Assembly: GCF_002156965.1 (NCBI RefSeq)
Contig: NZ_CP021324.1
Span: 1,252,681 to 1,316,680, forward strand
DNA: 64,000 nt
Reading direction: 5' to 3'
From: Candidatus Nitrosomarinus catalina
GTDB lineage: Archaea > Thermoproteota > Nitrososphaeria > Nitrososphaerales > Nitrosopumilaceae
Shown here: positions 53,173 through 61,851 of the stretch, in pieces
How the letters are laid out: every line of letters begins with the position of its first letter
How positions within the stretch are numbered: position 1 is the stretch's first letter
Made by a program: the position numbers and the translations under genes
Notes under the pieces: generated by a model
What the model was told of the DNA's origin: nothing
The model's database searches: none
Seen by the model: only the letters and a program-made list of their open reading frames with translations

Positions 53173-53805
53173 CTAAAGTTCGATAACTGCTTTCTTTTGT
53201 TCACCGGTCAATAGACGGAATCCATCTTTGTCCATTACTGCGATGTTTATTCCATCACCAGTACCAATGTTTCTAACGATTGCAGCTTTAACAGCTCTTA
53301 AAGCTATTTTTTTTGCCTCTTCAACTGTGAGGTCATTTCTATATTCTTCTTCCAATAAACCATAAGCCACTGGAGATCCACTTCCAGTTGTAACATAAGA
53401 TTTCTCTTCAACAGAGCCAAACATATCAACATTAAACAATGCAGGACCACTTGCATCATATCCACCTAATAAAATATCAGCCATGAAAGGATATCCTCTA
53501 TTTTGATGAAAAATTAATGAACATAGTCTTGCTAGAGAGTGGATAGATATTGAATTTTGTTTATCTACTCTGTGTAAATTAGAATGATATCGTAAAACAT
53601 CTACAATGTTTTGGGCATCTGCAACACCGCCTGCTAGAGTTAAACCTGCATGAAGGTCAATTTGTTGAATTTTCATTGTGTTATTATTTGCAATAAAATA
53701 TCCAGCACTGGCTCTCATATCTGCGCACAAAACAACACCATCTTTTGCCTTGATACCTACAGTGGTAGTCCCATGCAAAATTTTTTCTTCAATATTCGTA
53801 GACAA
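53173..53805 (-). CDS. psmB: Proteasome beta subunit
   Basis: A 210-residue protein with a TTG start. A propeptide of 12 residues ends in Gly, followed by the catalytic Thr13 in 'HGTTTVGIKAKDGVVLCAD'. Lys and Asp of the active site are in 'VLCADMRAS' and downstream. It processes itself and forms the inner rings of the 20S core. It lies just upstream of aCPSF1 on the same strand. Confidence 0.95.
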   Translation of the reverse strand: MSTNIEEKILHGTTTVGIKAKDGVVLCADMRASAGYFIANNNTMKIQQIDLHAGLTLAGGVADAQNIVDVLRYHSNLHRVDKQNSISIHSLARLCSLIFHQNRGYPFMADILLGGYDASGPALFNVDMFGSVEEKSYVTTGSGSPVAYGLLEEEYRNDLTVEEAKKIALRAVKAAIVRNIGTGDGINIAVMDKDGFRLLTGEQKKAVIEL

Positions 53806-53880
53806 AATACACCTTTTAAGATAAAGTAAATGTCATGTCACCCTTTTAAATAACTTTTTGATCCTTTGAAATGATAAATA

Positions 53881-54945
53881 ATGAGGAAAAAGGAGGATCG
53901 CATGCAATCTCACACAATGGAATTACCCAGATTAATAGAGATCGGGGAGAAAAATATCGAAGACTTTGGAAAATTCCTATACTCGTTAAATAAGCCAAAA
54001 AAAGTTTCATTGATTAGTGGAACAAATGTTCAAAATGTTTTAAAATCTAAAATAGAAAAATCATTAAAAATTAAAAAAATTCAACATATTTGGCATACCT
54101 CAATTGACAATCAAATAAAATCCATTGATATAATTCAAAAATCTGTTAAAAAAGATAATTCAGATTTAATTGTAGGAATTGGAGGAGGTCGTTCAGTAGA
54201 CACTGCAAAACTAATTTCATATAATTTATCCATACCATTTGTTAGTTTACCAACTGCTGCATCACATGATGGAATGGCAAGTCCTTTTGTTTCTGTAAAA
54301 AGTGACAAACCTCATTCTATTGTAGCATCAGCTCCATTAGGAGTTTTTGTAGATATAGATGTAATTAAAAAAGCTCCATCAAAATTATTGGCTAGTGGTT
54401 GTGGAGATCTTATTGCAAATATTATAGCGGTAAAAGATTGGCAATTAGGTCATAAAAAGAAAAAAGAATACTATGGAAGATATGCTGCAGATTTAGCTAT
54501 GATGAGTGCAAAAATTGTTATGGAAAATTCTTCAGAATTTTCACGTAAAGGAACAGACCCTCGAGTAATTGTTGAGGGATTAATTAGTGCAGGAGTTGCA
54601 TCATGTATTGCTGGAAGTAGTAGACCATGTTCTGGTGCAGAGCACCTATTTTCACATGCGCTTGATAAAATTGCTCCAGGAATTGGGCTTCATGGAGAAA
54701 AATGCGGGATTGGATCTATAATGATGGCAAAATTACAAGGACAAGATTGGAAAAAAATCACTAAGACATTAAAAGATGTAGGTGCACCGACAACTGCAAA
54801 ACAAATTGGAATTGAACCAGATAAAATTATTGAAGCTTTGATAATGGCACAAGGGTTAAGACCTCAACGTTACACGATTTTAAAAGAAAAAATTATGACT
54901 AAAAAAACAGCATTGAATCTGGCAAAATCAACTAAAGTAATTTAA
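53881..54945 (+). CDS. egsA: sn-Glycerol-1-phosphate dehydrogenase
   Basis: A 354-residue enzyme (later Met starts at residues 8 and 13 are possible) that reduces dihydroxyacetone phosphate to G1P, fixing the archaeal stereochemistry of membrane lipids. Motifs: 'VGIGGGRSVDTAKLIS' (NAD binding), 'SLPTAASHDGMASP', and metal ligands in 'GCGDLIANI', 'CSGAEHLFSHALD' and 'GLHGEKCGIGS'. Divergent from the proteasome gene. A definite archaeal marker. Confidence 0.95.
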   Translation: MRKKEDRMQSHTMELPRLIEIGEKNIEDFGKFLYSLNKPKKVSLISGTNVQNVLKSKIEKSLKIKKIQHIWHTSIDNQIKSIDIIQKSVKKDNSDLIVGIGGGRSVDTAKLISYNLSIPFVSLPTAASHDGMASPFVSVKSDKPHSIVASAPLGVFVDIDVIKKAPSKLLASGCGDLIANIIAVKDWQLGHKKKKEYYGRYAADLAMMSAKIVMENSSEFSRKGTDPRVIVEGLISAGVASCIAGSSRPCSGAEHLFSHALDKIAPGIGLHGEKCGIGSIMMAKLQGQDWKKITKTLKDVGAPTTAKQIGIEPDKIIEALIMAQGLRPQRYTILKEKIMTKKTALNLAKSTKVI

Positions 54946-54946
54946 T

Positions 54947-55678
54947 TTAAGCAGTTTTTTCTTTTGCTTCAGGTTTTTTTGTAGGAGTTTGTTTGTTGAC
55001 ATGAGTTTCAACAAAACTAATTTTTTCTAAAGTATTAACAAACTTGAAAATATCCATTTGGATGAAATGTTTCATTATTTGTAAACCATCTGCTCGTAAA
55101 ATATCCTCAGGAACTGTAATACTAGCTTCTTTATCTTTCAAATCAAAAGCAATTTTACTATCTTCAACTGGAAGTCGTTCTTTTAGAATTGCATCAACTT
55201 TATCGTTTGGTGTGTCTAAAGCTTTGAGTACGTTGACATCATAAAGAATTGTTTTTCCTGCGTATCTATGATTATAATCAATTTGTACTCTGCCTGAACC
55301 AATAAAACGAATAATTCCTCTTTTATTATCAACTTCAATTGTATCACCAACTGAAACCTTTTCAGCATCTTCACCAAGTTTTCTTAGTGGAATCATTCTA
55401 ACTTTAGTAGAATCTCTTGCACCAAAACCTTTGTCTGGTGTAACTTCAATTGTGAGTTTGTCTCCAACTGATGTTTTTGCTAATGCTTCATCAAATCCTT
55501 TTAAAACAGGATAAGATGTTTCACCAATTGAAACTAGTTTAGGATGATATTTTGCATTTTCTTCATGAAGTGAATACTTTTTTGCATCTGCTTCAATAGT
55601 GGTATCAAATACCTCATCATCATCTTTTACTTTTGCAGTATAATCAACTAGAATTAATGAGCCTTTATCAAAAGTCAA
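54947..55678 (-). CDS. FKBP-type peptidyl-prolyl isomerase
   Basis: A 243-residue protein, TTG start. The FKBP domain with an inserted flap (about 1-150, 'VDYTAKVKDDDEVFDTT', 'FDEALAKTSVGDKL', 'GFGARDSTKVRMIP', 'NHRYAGKTILYDV') is the long archaeal SlyD-like form. A C-terminal extension of about 90 residues ends in Lys/Thr/Pro. It speeds proline isomerisation during protein folding. Confidence 0.92.
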   Translation of the reverse strand: MTFDKGSLILVDYTAKVKDDDEVFDTTIEADAKKYSLHEENAKYHPKLVSIGETSYPVLKGFDEALAKTSVGDKLTIEVTPDKGFGARDSTKVRMIPLRKLGEDAEKVSVGDTIEVDNKRGIIRFIGSGRVQIDYNHRYAGKTILYDVNVLKALDTPNDKVDAILKERLPVEDSKIAFDLKDKEASITVPEDILRADGLQIMKHFIQMDIFKFVNTLEKISFVETHVNKQTPTKKPEAKEKTA

Positions 55679-55724
55679 TGTGATCGTTTTCGAATTTCCT
55701 TATATTAGTTAAACGTTCTAAATA

Positions 55725-56882
55725 TTAAGAAGGATTTGGCAGTGCCTTTAATTTGTCTTCAGCGATCTTTAGTCCTGCTTGTGAATCAGTTTCGTAACCC
55801 ATCATAGATAATGTGGAGGATATTCCTGAAATACATCTCATTACATGAGATGCGTTTACTTCACCCATACATCCTACTCTGAAGACTTTGCCCTTTAGAT
55901 TACCGAATCCACCGGCAACTAAAATTCTGAATTTTTTAGCCAATGTATCACGGAATATTTTATCTTCTAGTCCATCAAGATAGTTTAATGCAATAACTAC
56001 AGTTGAACGTGAGTCTTCTTTTGCAAATGGAGTCAATCCAATTGCAGATAATCCAGAATATAGAGCATCAGAACAAATTTTGTGACGTTGAATTCTTTCT
56101 TCAATTCCTTCTTCGAGCATTATTCTCATTGCTTCTCTGTATGCATAAAGAACTGGTAGAGCAGGAGTGAATGGAGTGTGTTTAGCTTCATCATAATATT
56201 TGAAGTATCTTGGTAAATTGAAATACATTGTACTTGGTGGGTTTGCTTCCATGTATTTTCTAGTTCTTGGATTAATACAAATTGGAGAAATTCCTGGTGG
56301 GCATGCAAATGTTTTTTGTGCACCAGTCATTGCAATATCGATACCCCATTTGTCCATGTGAAGTTCTTCACCGCCGACAATGGAAACACCATCTAAAACA
56401 TAGTATGAATCATTTCTGGAAGTAAGATCCTTTATTCTATCAAGATAATTAATCATTGTTCCAGTAGATGTTTCATTCCAAACGCAATAGAATGCTTTTA
56501 CGTCTTTGTTGTTATCAAATGCCTCTTTAACTTGATCATATGTAGGATTAACACCTGGTTCAGTTTCAATTCTTATTGTTTGTCCACCAGCCCATTCAAT
56601 TTGTTGTGCTAAACGAGTACTGAATTCTCCATTTACTGGTATGATTACTTTATCATCTTTTTTAACTAAATTAACAACAGAACATTCTACAGCACCTGTA
56701 CCTGATGCAGATAAACAAACGGCATCTCCTTGAGTATCAAAGATTTTTTTTGTATTGTTTACACATTCTTCATAGAGTGTAACAAAATCGTCACTACGGT
56801 GATTAATAGAAGGTTCAATCATTGCTCGAGTAACACGTTCAGGTACATTTGTTGGACCAGGTAGCATTACTAAATATTCCAA
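55725..56882 (-). CDS. Class V aminotransferase (alanine/serine-glyoxylate type)
   Basis: A 385-residue PLP enzyme (TTG start, or ATG at residue 6). 'MLPGPTNVPERVTRAM' at the start, 'ASGTGAVECSVVNLVK' for the cofactor phosphate, 'DGVSIVGGEELHMDKWGID' and 'GAQKTFACPPG' with the PLP Lys are family hallmarks. It may act in serine, alanine or glyoxylate interconversion. Substrate choice cannot be settled from sequence. Confidence 0.9.
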   Translation of the reverse strand: MEYLVMLPGPTNVPERVTRAMIEPSINHRSDDFVTLYEECVNNTKKIFDTQGDAVCLSASGTGAVECSVVNLVKKDDKVIIPVNGEFSTRLAQQIEWAGGQTIRIETEPGVNPTYDQVKEAFDNNKDVKAFYCVWNETSTGTMINYLDRIKDLTSRNDSYYVLDGVSIVGGEELHMDKWGIDIAMTGAQKTFACPPGISPICINPRTRKYMEANPPSTMYFNLPRYFKYYDEAKHTPFTPALPVLYAYREAMRIMLEEGIEERIQRHKICSDALYSGLSAIGLTPFAKEDSRSTVVIALNYLDGLEDKIFRDTLAKKFRILVAGGFGNLKGKVFRVGCMGEVNASHVMRCISGISSTLSMMGYETDSQAGLKIAEDKLKALPNPS

Positions 56883-56921
56883 AATATCTTCAAAATGAGT
56901 TAGGCTCAGGCTTATTTATAA

Positions 56922-57416
56922 TTAAAGAATTTTTAGTCTGTTTTTTGCATCCAGATTTTCTAAAATAAGTTTGGTTCCTTCAGGAACTAGATCATCCCAT
57001 TTTTGATCGCTTTTAATCAAATCTCTTAATCGAGTTCCAGATAATTGATCTCTTTTTAAAAATGGAATAGCAATTACCTGAACATTTCTTTTTGAATAAA
57101 GATGTTCAGTCATAGGATCGTTTGAAAAAATAATTTCATAATCTGGAACTATGGTATCAATATTTTGAATCCACCTTACATGATTATCTAAATCTGGGAT
57201 TGGAAAAATAAAAATTTTATTTTGAATTGAATCATCAATTGAAGATAAAATCATTTTTTTTCTTTCTTCAATAGAAAATGGATTATTTTTTTCAATAGGT
57301 TTGTTTGAGCTGCCCAATCCTAACCAAAGTTTATCAACTTTTGATATTGCAAATTGTAATGCTGCAAGATGACCTAAATGAAATGGTTGAAATCTACCTA
57401 TGAGTAAACCATTCAT
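56922..57416 (-). CDS. nadM: Nicotinamide-nucleotide adenylyltransferase
   Basis: A 164-residue nucleotidyltransferase: 'GRFQPFHLGHLAAL' (HxGH motif, about residues 7-20) and 'LSGTRLRDLI' (SGTxxR). It adds AMP to NMN to make NAD. Size and motifs match the archaeal NadM group rather than phosphopantetheine adenylyltransferase. Confidence 0.92.
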   Translation of the reverse strand: MNGLLIGRFQPFHLGHLAALQFAISKVDKLWLGLGSSNKPIEKNNPFSIEERKKMILSSIDDSIQNKIFIFPIPDLDNHVRWIQNIDTIVPDYEIIFSNDPMTEHLYSKRNVQVIAIPFLKRDQLSGTRLRDLIKSDQKWDDLVPEGTKLILENLDAKNRLKIL

Positions 57417-57477
57417 AGAAAATATAGGAAATGACTTTTTAAAAAACTATCATAAAGAGTGTAAATAAGTAAAAAAT

Positions 57478-58503
57478 ATGAATTTTTTAAAAATTAATGG
57501 AGCACATGGGGAAGGTGGTGGGCAAATTGTACGTTCAGCTATTACATTATCATGTATTACAAATCAACCAATTCATTTAGAAAACATTAGAAAAAATAGA
57601 AAAAATGAGGGATTAAGGCCTCAACATCTTGCAGCAATTAAAATTTTACAAAAAATTTCAAATGCAAAAGTAATTGGCGATAAACTTGGATCAACTGAAT
57701 TAAAATTTATTCCAGGAGAAATAAAAAAGTTAGAATTAATTGAAGATGTAAAAACAGCTGGAAGTATTTCTTTAATTTTACAAGTTTTAATTCCCACAGT
57801 ATCAATTTCAAAAAAGAAACTAAGTTTGATAATTAAAGGAGGTACTGACGTTATGTGGAGTCCAACAATGAATTATACAAATTATGTACTAAAAGAGGCA
57901 TATTCTAAAATGGGCATAAGATTTGAAATTGAAATAACAAAAAGAGGATATTTTCCAAAGGGTCAAGGAGAAATAAAATTAGAAGTATACCCATCAGAAA
58001 TAAAATCAATAAAATTATCTAAAAGAAAAAAACAAAAATTACAATTGAAATGTTCATTTTCAAAAATTCCAATACAAATAATTGAAGAAAAAATTGAACA
58101 GATTAGAAAAGAAATTCAGAAACATGATTTTGAAATTGAAATTGAAATAAAAGAAGAAGAAGCAAGTGATTCTGGATCTTCAGTATTGATTTACAGTATT
58201 GAAGAAAATTCAATTATTGGAATAGATGGACTATTTAATAAAAAAACACAAAATTTTGATTTGAACATGAAAGAGATTTTTGATAATTCATTTGGAATAG
58301 ATAAAAACATGGCTGACATGTTAGTAGTACCTGCAAGTTTAAGTTCAGGTAAAACAAAATTTGAAGTTCACAATATTACAAAACATTTAGAAACAAATCT
58401 GTTTGTGACATCAAAAATTACCGGATGTAAATATGGAATTGGAAAGATATCAGAAGGTTATGAAGTAATAATTGAAGGAATATCAAACACCAGCATCAAG
58501 TAA
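57478..58503 (+). CDS. rtcA: RNA 3'-terminal phosphate cyclase
   Basis: A 341-residue enzyme. 'GAHGEGGGQIVRSAITLS' (about residues 8-25) and 'NEGLRPQHLAAIKIL' are family motifs. The catalytic His is expected in the last third ('NITKHLETNL'). It converts RNA 3' phosphate to 2',3'-cyclic phosphate with ATP, in RNA repair or processing. The last 21 bases overlap the CopD-like gene on the other strand. Confidence 0.93.
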   Translation: MNFLKINGAHGEGGGQIVRSAITLSCITNQPIHLENIRKNRKNEGLRPQHLAAIKILQKISNAKVIGDKLGSTELKFIPGEIKKLELIEDVKTAGSISLILQVLIPTVSISKKKLSLIIKGGTDVMWSPTMNYTNYVLKEAYSKMGIRFEIEITKRGYFPKGQGEIKLEVYPSEIKSIKLSKRKKQKLQLKCSFSKIPIQIIEEKIEQIRKEIQKHDFEIEIEIKEEEASDSGSSVLIYSIEENSIIGIDGLFNKKTQNFDLNMKEIFDNSFGIDKNMADMLVVPASLSSGKTKFEVHNITKHLETNLFVTSKITGCKYGIGKISEGYEVIIEGISNTSIK

Positions 58504-58980
58504 AGATGCTAAAAATAGAATTGCAAGGGAAATAACGACTGTAATTTCACCAAGAATGATTATCTTTTTTCGTAATTTTTGAATTTCAGGCTCAGACATT
58601 TGGTTTGACATAATTTTTTCCTCAACATCTTTACGAATCACTCTAACATGTATCGCATATGTTATGATTAAAATAACTACAAGAACCATTTTGATGATTA
58701 AAAATTGTCCATAGCTTGTTTCAAAAAGAATAGTTGACTTACCTAAAATTAAATGAGAATTATACATGCCAGTTGCTATTAAAATTATTAGCGCAGGTAC
58801 AGCAATTTTGTTAAATCTTTTTCCAACTCTGATCATTATTTGCATTCTTTCTTGTACAGAGTTAGTCATAGTTTTTAGAAGTGGAGAAAATACAATTCCA
58901 ATAAAGAGTGAACCGCCAACCCAAATTGTAGCTGAAACAAGATGAATCCAAGTAATAATTGCTTGTTCTATTGCAGCCAT
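58483..58980 (-). CDS. CopD-like membrane protein
   Basis: A 165-residue membrane protein with four helices. 'WIHLVSATIWVGGSLF' (residues 12-27) is the CopD hallmark and gives a membrane His. 'LIATGMYNSHLI' adds another. It resembles a half-length copper-resistance D domain and is a second copper-handling candidate besides the large fusion at 7501. The 3' end overlaps rtcA by 21 bases. Confidence 0.78.
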   Translation of the reverse strand: MAAIEQAIITWIHLVSATIWVGGSLFIGIVFSPLLKTMTNSVQERMQIMIRVGKRFNKIAVPALIILIATGMYNSHLILGKSTILFETSYGQFLIIKMVLVVILIITYAIHVRVIRKDVEEKIMSNQMSEPEIQKLRKKIIILGEITVVISLAILFLASLLDAGV

Positions 58981-59061
58981 AATTATTCAGATATTGTATC
59001 AAATATTATGTATTTGGATCTTGACAACGTTTTTTACTTGTAGATTAAAAATCATATCAAA

Positions 59062-59550
59062 TTGGCACTACAAAGTAGATTAACAGTATATGCAGCAATA
59101 GCTGGAGTTTTAGCTTTAATGGGAGGAATTGTGTATTATGCCAGTCTAGATAACGTATCACTTGATCAAGTTGAAGTTGAATTAACAGATGTAACATTAA
59201 GGGAAGCTGGAGAAGATGAAGCAAAATTTGTTTTAACATTTCTTGTAAAAAATCCTAGTGAAAAAATATACGTAGTTCCAGTGATTGCATACGAACTGTA
59301 TGATGATGATGTGTTATTAGGTTCTGGAAAATATTCTACAGAAGATGTAGCATTACCTGGTAGAGCACAAATTTTTGCTGGCGGTGAAGTTCCTCTGAAA
59401 AATACATTCATTTTAAAAAAATCTGAAGTTGGTTCAGAAATTTATCAATCTATGATAAATGGAAAAATAACAGACTATGTTGTTGAAGGAATCATTACAA
59501 CTCAAAGTACTTGGAGTGTAGCAGAAAATGAATTCAGATCTGAAAAATAA
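59062..59550 (+). CDS. Membrane-anchored LEA14/WHy-like protein
   Basis: A 162-residue protein, TTG start. An N-terminal membrane helix (about 9-28) precedes a WHy-type domain ('VKNPSEKIYVVPVIAYELYDD', about 73-93). It is related in layout to the protein at 30266-30841. The domain faces outside. Function unknown; members are tied to desiccation or salt stress. Confidence 0.7.
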   Translation: MALQSRLTVYAAIAGVLALMGGIVYYASLDNVSLDQVEVELTDVTLREAGEDEAKFVLTFLVKNPSEKIYVVPVIAYELYDDDVLLGSGKYSTEDVALPGRAQIFAGGEVPLKNTFILKKSEVGSEIYQSMINGKITDYVVEGIITTQSTWSVAENEFRSEK

Positions 59551-59556
59551 ATAAAG

Positions 59557-59631
59557 TGGGCCGGGAGAGATTTGAACTCTCGATCGCTGCCATGTCGAGG
59601 CAGCATCATAACCAAACTAGACCACCGGCCC
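59557..59631 (-). tRNA. tRNA-Val (anticodon GAC)
   Basis: The minus strand folds into a full cloverleaf of 75 nt: acceptor stem GGGCCGG/CCGGCCC with discriminator A, anticodon stem CTGCC/GGCAG, loop TCGACAT, five-base variable region, T arm GAGAG/CTCTC with loop TTCAAAT. Reading the seven-base loop normally gives anticodon GAC (Val). Position 33 is then C, where T is nearly universal. No intron and no encoded CCA (the next base upstream is not CC). Confidence 0.9.
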
Positions 59632-59704
59632 TTTGAAGTTAAAATCTATGTTCAGACATTATTAACGTTTAAGAAAAGAAAGGCTGAATAAAAAGAGATA
59701 ATGA

Positions 59705-60418
59705 GTGATAGTATTGGAAGATAGTTTTACTGATGAGGAAAAAAGGGGGTTCTATAAGGCGATTTATTCCAGAAGGGATGTTAGATCACATTTCATATCA
59801 AAACCTATTGAAGAGAACAAACTATCAAAAATTCTTCATGCAGCACATCATGCACCATCAGTAGGATTTTCTCAACCATGGAATTTTATTTTAATTAAAG
59901 ATCAAGCAACAAAAAAGAAAATTAAAGAATCATTTGATGAAGAAAAAAGACGTTCATCACAGGTGGTAGATGAACCAAAAAAATCTAAATATTTATCATT
60001 TAAACTAGAAGGAATTTTAGAATCTCCTGTTAATCTTTGCGTAACATATGATCCCACAAAATTTGGTCCATTTGTAATTGGAAGATCTAGTATTCCTGAA
60101 GCTGGACTATACAGTGTGTGTTGCGCAATTCAAAATTTATGGTTGTCAGCAAGAACAGAAGGTGTAGGGTTAGGATGGGTAAGTATTTTATCAAATGAAA
60201 TATTGAAAGAAACTCTCCAATTGCCAGAACATGTAGTTCCAGTGGCATACTTGTGTTTAGGTTATGTGAATGAATTTGCAGATAAACCTGATCTTGAAAC
60301 TGCCAAGTGGTTACCGAGATTAGATCTGAAAGATGTTGTATATTATGAAAAATGGGAAGATAAAGAAAATTCAGATTGGAAAGAAATTCAAGATTTAATT
60401 CAAACTAATCTTGATTAG
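59705..60418 (+). CDS. bluB: 5,6-Dimethylbenzimidazole synthase (BluB)
   Basis: A 237-residue flavin enzyme of the nitroreductase fold, GTG start. 'YSRRDVRSHF', 'HAPSVGFSQPWNFILI' and 'PEAGLYSVCCAIQN' match BluB, which breaks down FMN with oxygen to make the lower ligand of vitamin B12. Ammonia-oxidising archaea are known B12 makers. It stands alone between two tRNA genes, with no other cobalamin gene in the window. Confidence 0.85.
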   Translation: MIVLEDSFTDEEKRGFYKAIYSRRDVRSHFISKPIEENKLSKILHAAHHAPSVGFSQPWNFILIKDQATKKKIKESFDEEKRRSSQVVDEPKKSKYLSFKLEGILESPVNLCVTYDPTKFGPFVIGRSSIPEAGLYSVCCAIQNLWLSARTEGVGLGWVSILSNEILKETLQLPEHVVPVAYLCLGYVNEFADKPDLETAKWLPRLDLKDVVYYEKWEDKENSDWKEIQDLIQTNLD

Positions 60419-60419
60419 G

Positions 60420-60430
60420 CTTAAATAATT
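60420..60430 (+). promoter_or_regulatory. TATA-like box before tRNA-Arg
   Basis: CTTAAATAATT lies about 20-29 bp before the first base of the tRNA, the correct place for an archaeal TATA box. It begins just after the stop codon of bluB. Confidence 0.45.
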
Positions 60431-60448
60431 TAGAAGATTTTTTCTGCT

Positions 60449-60542
60449 GGGCTTGTAGCGCAGAGTCAAATTTGACGCGCAACATGGATAGCGCAGTAGC
60501 CTCCTAAGTTACAGGTCGAGGGATCGAAGCCCTCCAAGCCCG
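60449..60542 (+). tRNA. tRNA-Arg (anticodon CCT) with a 19-nt D-loop intron
   Basis: Acceptor stem GGGCTTG/CAAGCCC with discriminator G, anticodon stem GTAGC/GTTAC with loop CTCCTAA (anticodon CCT), T stem GAGGG/CCCTC. The D region is 19 nt too long. Removing 60464-60482 restores D stem GCGC/GCGC and a normal D loop with GG. The intron ends lie in two 3-nt bulges (AGA 60462-60464 and AAC 60481-60483) around a 4-bp GCGC/GCGC helix, the archaeal bulge-helix-bulge splice signal, and contain a GTCA/TGAC hairpin. The intron sits between positions 15 and 16, not at the common place 37/38. Confidence 0.92.
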
Positions 60543-60593
60543 CTTAATTTTAAAAATTGCAGGGATTAAATACAAAGAATAATAGAAAAAATT

Positions 60594-61121
60594 ATGAAAA
60601 TTGTAGTTATTTCAGCTAGTCCAAGAAAAACTGCAAATACACAGATAATTATGAAGTATGTTAACGAATATACAAAGTCAAAAAATCCAGATACAAAATT
60701 CATCAACCTTTCAGATGGAGAAATTGAATGTTATAGAGGATTTGATGTAGAGTATAATGAAGCAACCAAAAATGCTGCCAAAGACATTATGGAGGCAGAT
60801 GTATGGTTGATTGGTTCACCTATTTACAACTCATTTTTTAGTTCTGCATTAAAAAATCTCTTTGAATATGTTGATTATAAAAAAACAGAAGGTAAAGTTG
60901 CAGGAATGGCAATTTTAGCTGCTGGAAATATTGGTTTTGTTGATGTTCAAACAGTAATTACGCAATTGTTATCATACTTTAGAGTAATTACAAATCCAAA
61001 AGCGGTTTATCTAACAACTGAAATATTTACAGATAATCAAATTTCAAATGAAGATGCAAAAAATAGATTAAAAGAAATGGTAGATGAAACATTACAACTT
61101 GCATCTAAATTAAAAAAATAA
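60594..61121 (+). CDS. Flavodoxin-fold NAD(P)H-dependent FMN reductase
   Basis: A 175-residue protein. 'VISASPRKTANTQIIMKYV' is the flavin phosphate loop and 'IGSPIYNSFFSSALKNLFEYV' the second flavin contact. It belongs to the NADPH-dependent FMN/quinone reductase group. Electron acceptor unknown. A Cys-rich mini-protein gene follows 57 bp downstream. Confidence 0.86.
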   Translation: MKIVVISASPRKTANTQIIMKYVNEYTKSKNPDTKFINLSDGEIECYRGFDVEYNEATKNAAKDIMEADVWLIGSPIYNSFFSSALKNLFEYVDYKKTEGKVAGMAILAAGNIGFVDVQTVITQLLSYFRVITNPKAVYLTTEIFTDNQISNEDAKNRLKEMVDETLQLASKLKK

Positions 61122-61178
61122 TAAAAAAACTAGATTTATTCTAATTTTATAAAAGTCAAATACTATTCGTGTTATCTA

Positions 61179-61304
61179 ATGATATTGAGTTTAAAAAAAG
61201 ATCCAACAGAATTGTGTTCATGTAAATGTCATTATGGTGGAGCAGTAAGTTGTCCTGGATGTAAAAAAAATCACGGCACAGTCACTTGCCACTGTAAAGA
61301 TTGA
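61179..61304 (+). CDS. Cys-rich mini-protein (41 aa), possible metal binder
   Basis: A 41-codon frame from ATG 61179 to TGA 61302-61304. It has seven Cys and three His: Cys13, 15, 17, His18, Cys25, Cys28, His32, Cys37, His38 and Cys39, in 'CSCKCHYGG', 'CPGCKKNHG' and 'CHCKD'. The density recalls metallothioneins, or a compact two-metal zinc or copper site. I do not recognise a family. It lies just after the FMN reductase gene and stops 3 bp before the convergent membrane protein gene. Confidence 0.7.
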   Translation: MILSLKKDPTELCSCKCHYGGAVSCPGCKKNHGTVTCHCKD

Positions 61305-61306
61305 AA

Positions 61307-61774
61307 TTATTTTCTTTTTGAAGATAGGGCTTTAAGATTAGCTAGTTCTGCCTTTAATGATTCAATTTGTACAAGAGTTTTGAGATTAGAAATTTCTTGG
61401 TTTAGTCTTTCAATTTCATCATCTTTTAGCTCTACTGATGACTTTAATCCATTTAATTCTGTAGATAGTTCATCTTGAATTTGTTTAATTTCTGATAAAT
61501 TAACTTGTTTTGGAACTTCAACTTGTAGTGTTTGTGAATTACTCAAGCTTTTTTTTTGATGAACTGCGTACTCATGACCATGATTGGTTGCATAGTCTGC
61601 ACTTTTTTGAGATAACCAACAAGTTAGAGCCATAAACCATGTAATTGGTACTGCCATGATAAAGACAAAATTTAGAATTGGTGCATAATCATAAAATGGT
61701 GGCCACAATCCAGTTAAAACAGCAGCAAATCCTGCTGTAATGATGGTTGCCATATGATTTTTCCAATATCCCAT
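61307..61774 (-). CDS. Two-helix membrane protein with coiled-coil tail
   Basis: A 155-residue protein: two membrane helices (about 9-27 and 33-53), a cytoplasmic or outer His-containing loop ('NHGHEYAVHQ'), then 65 residues of heptad coiled coil ('LKSSVELKDDEIERLNQEIS'). Not recognised. Probably a scaffold or membrane-organising protein. Confidence 0.6.
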   Translation of the reverse strand: MGYWKNHMATIITAGFAAVLTGLWPPFYDYAPILNFVFIMAVPITWFMALTCWLSQKSADYATNHGHEYAVHQKKSLSNSQTLQVEVPKQVNLSEIKQIQDELSTELNGLKSSVELKDDEIERLNQEISNLKTLVQIESLKAELANLKALSSKRK

Positions 61775-61851
61775 GATTTATTGCAAAAATTCATTCTTTA
61801 TAATAGTAATGCTATTTTTTATAAAATAAAAGAATAAAATGGAAAGGAGAA

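Noticed and set aside
59557-59631. Reading the minus-strand tRNA as tRNA-Ser (CGA)
   Set aside because: This would give T33 but shifts the seven-base loop, and the variable region is only five bases; serine tRNAs have a long variable arm.
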